DNA of 7,943 nt from Flavobacteriaceae bacterium (GTDB taxonomy: Bacteria > Bacteroidota > Bacteroidia > Flavobacteriales > Flavobacteriaceae), in the NCBI GenBank assembly GCA_002691265.1, contig NZHJ01000013.1:5263-13205 (forward strand), in the 5' to 3' direction. The translations under genes were made by a program, and so were the position numbers. This document shows, one piece after another, positions 4,400-7,943 of the stretch (within the stretch, counting starts at the first letter, position 1; each line of letters opens with the position of its first letter). The notes below the pieces were generated by a model. The model was not told the origin of the DNA, did no database searches, and saw nothing but the letters and a program-made list of their open reading frames with translations.

Positions 4400-6382
4400 A
4401 TGAATTTCAAAAAAGAAGTTGCATTAGGAATTCCAAAGGAACTACCAAATAAAAAAATTTACGACCCAAACGTGAATCATGCGCCCATAAGAGAAAATGT
4501 ACTCACTCTCGAAGAAAAAATACTTGCACTTAGAAATGCACTTAGATATTTCGATAAAAAATTTCATGAAGAATTAATCACAGAATTTAAATCAGAGTTA
4601 GAAAAATTTGGTAGAATCTACATGTACAGATTTAGACCTGATTACAAAATTTATGCTAGGCCAATTGAGGATTATCCCCATAACTCCAAAGAAGCTGCGG
4701 GAATTATGTTGATGATTCAAAATAATCTTGATCAAAGAGTGGCACAACACCCACATGAACTTATAACATACGGAGGAAATGGAGCTGTTTTTCAAAATTG
4801 GGCACAGTACCTTCTAACTATGAAGTATTTATCCGAAATGACAGATGAACAAACGCTTGTCATGTATTCAGGTCATCCCATGGGGCTATTCCCTTCCGGT
4901 AAAAATGCTCCCAGAGTTGTAGTAACTAACGGAATGGTAATTCCAAATTATTCTAAAAAATCAGACCTGGAAAAATTTAATGCTCTTGGGGTTAGTCAAT
5001 ATGGACAAATGACCGCGGGAAGCTACATGTATATTGGACCACAAGGTATTGTACACGGAACGACAATAACTGTTCTTAACGCGTTTAGAAAAATCAATAA
5101 AAATCCAAAGGGAAAAATATTTTTAACATCTGGCTTAGGAGGTATGAGTGGTGCTCAACCAAAAGCTGGTAATATCTCTGAATGTATTACAATATGTGCT
5201 GAGGTTAACATTAAAGCCATAAAAACAAGATATGCACAAAATTGGGTAGATGAGGTAATTGATGATACTGAAAAATTGGTTGAAAGAGTGAAAAATGCTC
5301 AAAAAAACAAAGAAATTGTTTCGATTGCCTTTCATGGAAATATCGTTAATGTGTGGGAATCATTTTATGAAAACAATATAACAGTTGATATTGGAAGTGA
5401 TCAAACTTCTCTTCACAATCCATGGTCTGGTGGCTATTACCCTGTTGGATATTCTTTTGAAGAAGCTAATAAACTGATATATGAAAATCCAAAAAAATTT
5501 AAAAGTGAGGTTAAATCATCTCTTAAAAGGCATGTTGAGATAGTAGATAAACATGTAAAAAGAGGAACATATTTTTTTGATTATGGAAATGCATTTTTAT
5601 TAGAAGCTTCTAAAGCTGAAGCTGATATTCTAAAAAAAGATGGAAGTTTTAAGTACCCCAGTTATGTTCAGGATATAATGGGGCCAATGTGTTTTGATTA
5701 CGGATTTGGCCCATTCAGATGGGTTTGTTCATCTTGCAAGCAAGAAGATTTAGATATAACTGACTCTATTGCGTGTGAAGTCTTAGAAAAGTTGGCTTTG
5801 AATGCACCCAAAGATACAAGACAGCAAATGATGGATAATATTCAATGGATTAAAGCTGCAAAAGAAAACGAATTAGTTGTTGGGTCTAAAGCAAGAATTC
5901 TTTATGCTGATTCTGATGGAAGAATTGAAATTGCAAAAGCATTTAATAAAGCAATTAAAGAAGGTAAAATCGGTCCGATAATTTTAGGCAGAGATCACCA
6001 TGATGTTTCTGGAACAGATTCTCCTTATCGGGAAACTTCCAACATTTATGATGGTTCTCAGTTTACAGCTGATATGGCTATTCAAAATGTTATTGGAGAT
6101 AGTTTTAGGGGTGCTACATGGGTTAGTATTCATAACGGTGGTGGTGTAGGCTGGGGAGAAGTAATTAATGGTGGCTTTGGTATGTTGATTGATGGAAGTG
6201 AAAAGAGTGAAATAAATATTGAATCAATGTTATATTGGGATGTTAATAACGGAATTGCAAGAAGAAACTGGGCGAGAAATAAAGGAGCTACAGTTCAAAT
6301 TTCTAGAGCGATGCAAAAAAATCCAAAACTTAAGGTAACTTTACCTAACTTAGTAGATGACAAACTCTTAGAAAATATTTAA
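4400..6382 (+). CDS. hutU: Urocanate hydratase (urocanase), long form
   Basis: Urocanase converts urocanate to 4-imidazolone-5-propionate, the second step of histidine catabolism, in the cytosol with a tightly bound NAD+ used as an electrophile. The 660-aa protein is about 100 residues longer than the classic 557-aa Pseudomonas enzyme and resembles the animal UROC1 form in length and motifs. Visible: TYGGNGAVFQNWAQY at 123-137; the NAD-site loop GLGGMSGAQPKA at 245-256; GSDQTS at 332-337; GFGPFRWVC at 435-443, with Cys443 in the place of the active-site cysteine; RDHHDVSGTDSPYRETSN at 531-548; and HNGGGVGWGEVINGGFG at 578-594. The ATG directly follows the DUF5522 stop, and the DUF4136 gene starts 1 nt after this stop. 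No hutH, hutI or hutG is in the window, so the rest of the pathway must lie elsewhere. Confidence 0.96.
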   Translation: MNFKKEVALGIPKELPNKKIYDPNVNHAPIRENVLTLEEKILALRNALRYFDKKFHEELITEFKSELEKFGRIYMYRFRPDYKIYARPIEDYPHNSKEAAGIMLMIQNNLDQRVAQHPHELITYGGNGAVFQNWAQYLLTMKYLSEMTDEQTLVMYSGHPMGLFPSGKNAPRVVVTNGMVIPNYSKKSDLEKFNALGVSQYGQMTAGSYMYIGPQGIVHGTTITVLNAFRKINKNPKGKIFLTSGLGGMSGAQPKAGNISECITICAEVNIKAIKTRYAQNWVDEVIDDTEKLVERVKNAQKNKEIVSIAFHGNIVNVWESFYENNITVDIGSDQTSLHNPWSGGYYPVGYSFEEANKLIYENPKKFKSEVKSSLKRHVEIVDKHVKRGTYFFDYGNAFLLEASKAEADILKKDGSFKYPSYVQDIMGPMCFDYGFGPFRWVCSSCKQEDLDITDSIACEVLEKLALNAPKDTRQQMMDNIQWIKAAKENELVVGSKARILYADSDGRIEIAKAFNKAIKEGKIGPIILGRDHHDVSGTDSPYRETSNIYDGSQFTADMAIQNVIGDSFRGATWVSIHNGGGVGWGEVINGGFGMLIDGSEKSEINIESMLYWDVNNGIARRNWARNKGATVQISRAMQKNPKLKVTLPNLVDDKLLENI

Positions 6383-6383
6383 T

Positions 6384-6929
6384 ATGAAAAAAAATTCGAT
6401 ATTATTTTTATTTATTTCAATCTTCTTATCATGTGATTCGATAAGAGTTAGTTCTGATTACAATAATGATATTGATTTTTCAAATCTTAAGACTTACGCT
6501 TTTTCAAAGCAAGGAGTTGATAAAGTAAAAATTAATGATATTGATAAAAAAAGAATATTAAAGGCAATTGATGTTGAATTATACAATAAAGGTTTTAGAA
6601 AAAGCTCAATTGATCCTGACTTTATTATAAATTTCTTCACAAAAACAAATGAAAAAGTAAATTTTTACCCGTCAAATAATTACTATGGTTCAATGGTTCA
6701 GAGTCCATATGCAGGGATAGGGCATTATGCCGGTAGTTGGTATCAAAACTCCTATAATTATAATGAAGGTGTTCTATTCATTGATATAGTAGATAGTGAT
6801 AAAAATGAATTGGTATGGCAAGGAATAGGTAAAGGATATATTTATACAGATAAACCAGAAAAGAAAAATGAAAAGATTAGCGCAATGGTTGGAAAAATTT
6901 TACTCCAATTTCCACCGTCAAAAAACTAA
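6384..6929 (+). CDS. DUF4136 family lipoprotein
   Basis: A 181-aa protein with a lipoprotein signal peptide: a basic start (KK), a hydrophobic stretch, and the lipobox FLSC giving an acylated Cys17. The remainder fits DUF4136, a family of envelope lipoproteins of unknown function. Seen: DFSNLKTYAF at 31-40, where the family has its characteristic tyrosine/phenylalanine strand; the central strand LFIDIVDSDKNELVWQGIG at 131-149; and a terminal helix ending ILLQFPP (172-178). A Tyr/Ser/Asn-rich stretch (about 94-127) lies between them. The start lies 1 nt after the hutU stop, so the gene is likely co-transcribed with hutU. Its stop codon overlaps that of the opposing permease gene. Outer-membrane anchoring is inferred from the lipobox. 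No functional link to urocanate breakdown is evident. Confidence 0.88.
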   Translation: MKKNSILFLFISIFLSCDSIRVSSDYNNDIDFSNLKTYAFSKQGVDKVKINDIDKKRILKAIDVELYNKGFRKSSIDPDFIINFFTKTNEKVNFYPSNNYYGSMVQSPYAGIGHYAGSWYQNSYNYNEGVLFIDIVDSDKNELVWQGIGKGYIYTDKPEKKNEKISAMVGKILLQFPPSKN

Positions 6930-7943
6930 TTTTTAACATCTAATAAATCTCTGAAAGAATTACCGAGTATCATAAACGAGCACACTAGAAGCATTATACA
7001 TAAGCCAGGGATAATAGCCAGAAAAGGTTTACCGAGTATAATATAGTTGTAATGATCTTTAATCATGAGTCCCCAACTAGTCATAGGAGGCTGTGCACCA
7101 AGACCTAAAAAACTCAATCCACTTTCAATTAAGATTGAAGCTGCAAAATTAGCCGCAGAAATTACAATAAGAGGAGATATGATATTTGGTAAAATATGAT
7201 TAGTAATAATTCTAAAATCATTATAGCCAAGAACTTTAGCTGCGACAACAAACTGTCTTTCTTTATACTGCTTAACCTGCCCCCTAACAACTCTTGCAAC
7301 TTCAACCCACATGGTTAATCCAACAGCAATAAAAACTTGCCAAAAACCTTTACCGAGTGCAAGTGTTATTGCAATTACCAACAACAGAGTAGGAATAGAC
7401 CAGGTAACGTTAACTAACCACATAATAATTTTATCAGGAAATCCTGAGTAATATCCAGAAATTGAGCCTAAAATAATTCCAATAAACAAGGAAATAAAGA
7501 CGGAAATAAATCCAATGGAAAAAGAGATTCTTGAGCCAATAATAACCCTACTCAAAACATCTCTTCCAAACTTATCAGTACCGAAATAATATTTTTTATC
7601 AACAATTTCAGCCTCGTCTGATTTTATGATTTTAAACTTATTATCATTCATTCCTTGAGGCATATAATAAATATATCCATCCTTAATCTCATAGTTTGAA
7701 ATAGGTGTTTGATTTATTTGTTCTTTGGATCCAAAAAATTGAGCCTTTAATGAGAATTTTTTATTTTTCGATTCATTTAAAACCAACATCTTAGTTGAAA
7801 ACCCAGGTTTTTTTGAGTGAATTGAAAGATTCATTGAATTGGCATTTGAGGAATTATCTGGTGCTAGAACGTAAGCAAAAATAGAGATAATGAAAACAAA
7901 AAAAATATAACCAAAACTAATTATCCCTAAAAAGTTTCTCTTC
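6926..7943 (-). CDS. OppC/DppC-type ABC transporter permease (5' end beyond window)
   Basis: Inner-membrane permease subunit of a peptide/nickel-type (Opp/Dpp) importer. The reading frame stays open from the ATG at 7832-7834 to the window edge. That stretch encodes a strongly hydrophobic helix (about 7933-7862, from NFLGIISFGY to IFAYVL) that corresponds to the first transmembrane segment of the family, so the ATG at 7834 is internal. At least 338 residues are visible. After the first helix comes a periplasmic stretch of about 90 residues, then GTDKFGRDVLSR, which matches the OppC/DppC hallmark. Five more membrane segments follow, with the EAA loop VVAAKVLGYNDFRIITNHILPN-type element split at about visible residues 232-253, then GLSFLGLGAQPP and a GNSFRDLLDV end. 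Its ATPase, partner permease and binding protein are not in the window. The solute is inferred only at family level. Confidence 0.92.
   Translation of the reverse strand, partial: KRNFLGIISFGYIFFVFIISIFAYVLAPDNSSNANSMNLSIHSKKPGFSTKMLVLNESKNKKFSLKAQFFGSKEQINQTPISNYEIKDGYIYYMPQGMNDNKFKIIKSDEAEIVDKKYYFGTDKFGRDVLSRVIIGSRISFSIGFISVFISLFIGIILGSISGYYSGFPDKIIMWLVNVTWSIPTLLLVIAITLALGKGFWQVFIAVGLTMWVEVARVVRGQVKQYKERQFVVAAKVLGYNDFRIITNHILPNIISPLIVISAANFAASILIESGLSFLGLGAQPPMTSWGLMIKDHYNYIILGKPFLAIIPGLCIMLLVCSFMILGNSFRDLLDVKN

Noticed and set aside
4598..5335. Minus-strand open frames of about 65 aa inside hutU (4598-4795 and 5135-5335)
   Set aside because: They are opposite well-conserved urocanase sequence and show no independent coding signals.
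7832..7834. ATG as the start of the ABC permease
   Set aside because: The upstream in-frame sequence is open to the window edge and encodes the family's first transmembrane helix, so this methionine is internal.

Overview
This window looks like a core chromosomal segment of an AT-rich member of the Bacteroidota, most likely a flavobacterium and perhaps a marine one. The evidence is very high A+T, no Shine-Dalgarno sequences ahead of the genes, several matches to the Bacteroidota -7 promoter element TAnnTTTG, and gene types typical of that phylum: a lysyl-tRNA synthetase with a C-terminal winged-helix-like extension, a glucosaminidase/LysM lipoprotein, a DUF5522 mini-protein, a DUF4136 lipoprotein and a long eukaryote-like urocanase. 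The phylum call is an inference from these traits, because there is no rRNA here.

Layout. Positions 2-861 (minus) hold a short YqaE/Pmp3 membrane protein followed 2 nt later by lipB (lipoate biosynthesis). Positions 965-3237 (plus) hold a probable three-gene operon: lysS, a small exported protein of unknown function, and a stand-alone Smr-domain protein that starts at TTG. Positions 3238-3426 are non-coding and rich in structure, including a 96-nt inverted repeat with 30 paired positions that ends at the stop of the next, convergent gene. Positions 3427-4188 (minus) encode a glucosaminidase-LysM lipoprotein. It shares a 76-bp divergent promoter region, with two mirror-image TATCTTTG boxes, with the plus-strand unit at 4265-6929. 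That unit contains a 44-aa DUF5522 cysteine-motif protein, the urocanate hydratase hutU and a DUF4136 lipoprotein, packed with gaps of 0 and 1 nt. From 6926 to the window edge (minus) lies an OppC/DppC-type ABC permease. Its stop codon overlaps that of the DUF4136 gene, and its true start is beyond the window.

Functionally this is mostly housekeeping: lipoylation, tRNA charging, wall remodelling, histidine/urocanate catabolism and oligopeptide-type uptake. I found no mobile element, CRISPR array, phage module, defence system, tRNA or rRNA. The least explained element is the long asymmetric hairpin at 3330-3425. Two genuine short genes (YqaE and DUF5522) and the true 5' extension of the permease are easily missed by length-filtered or ATG-only gene calling.
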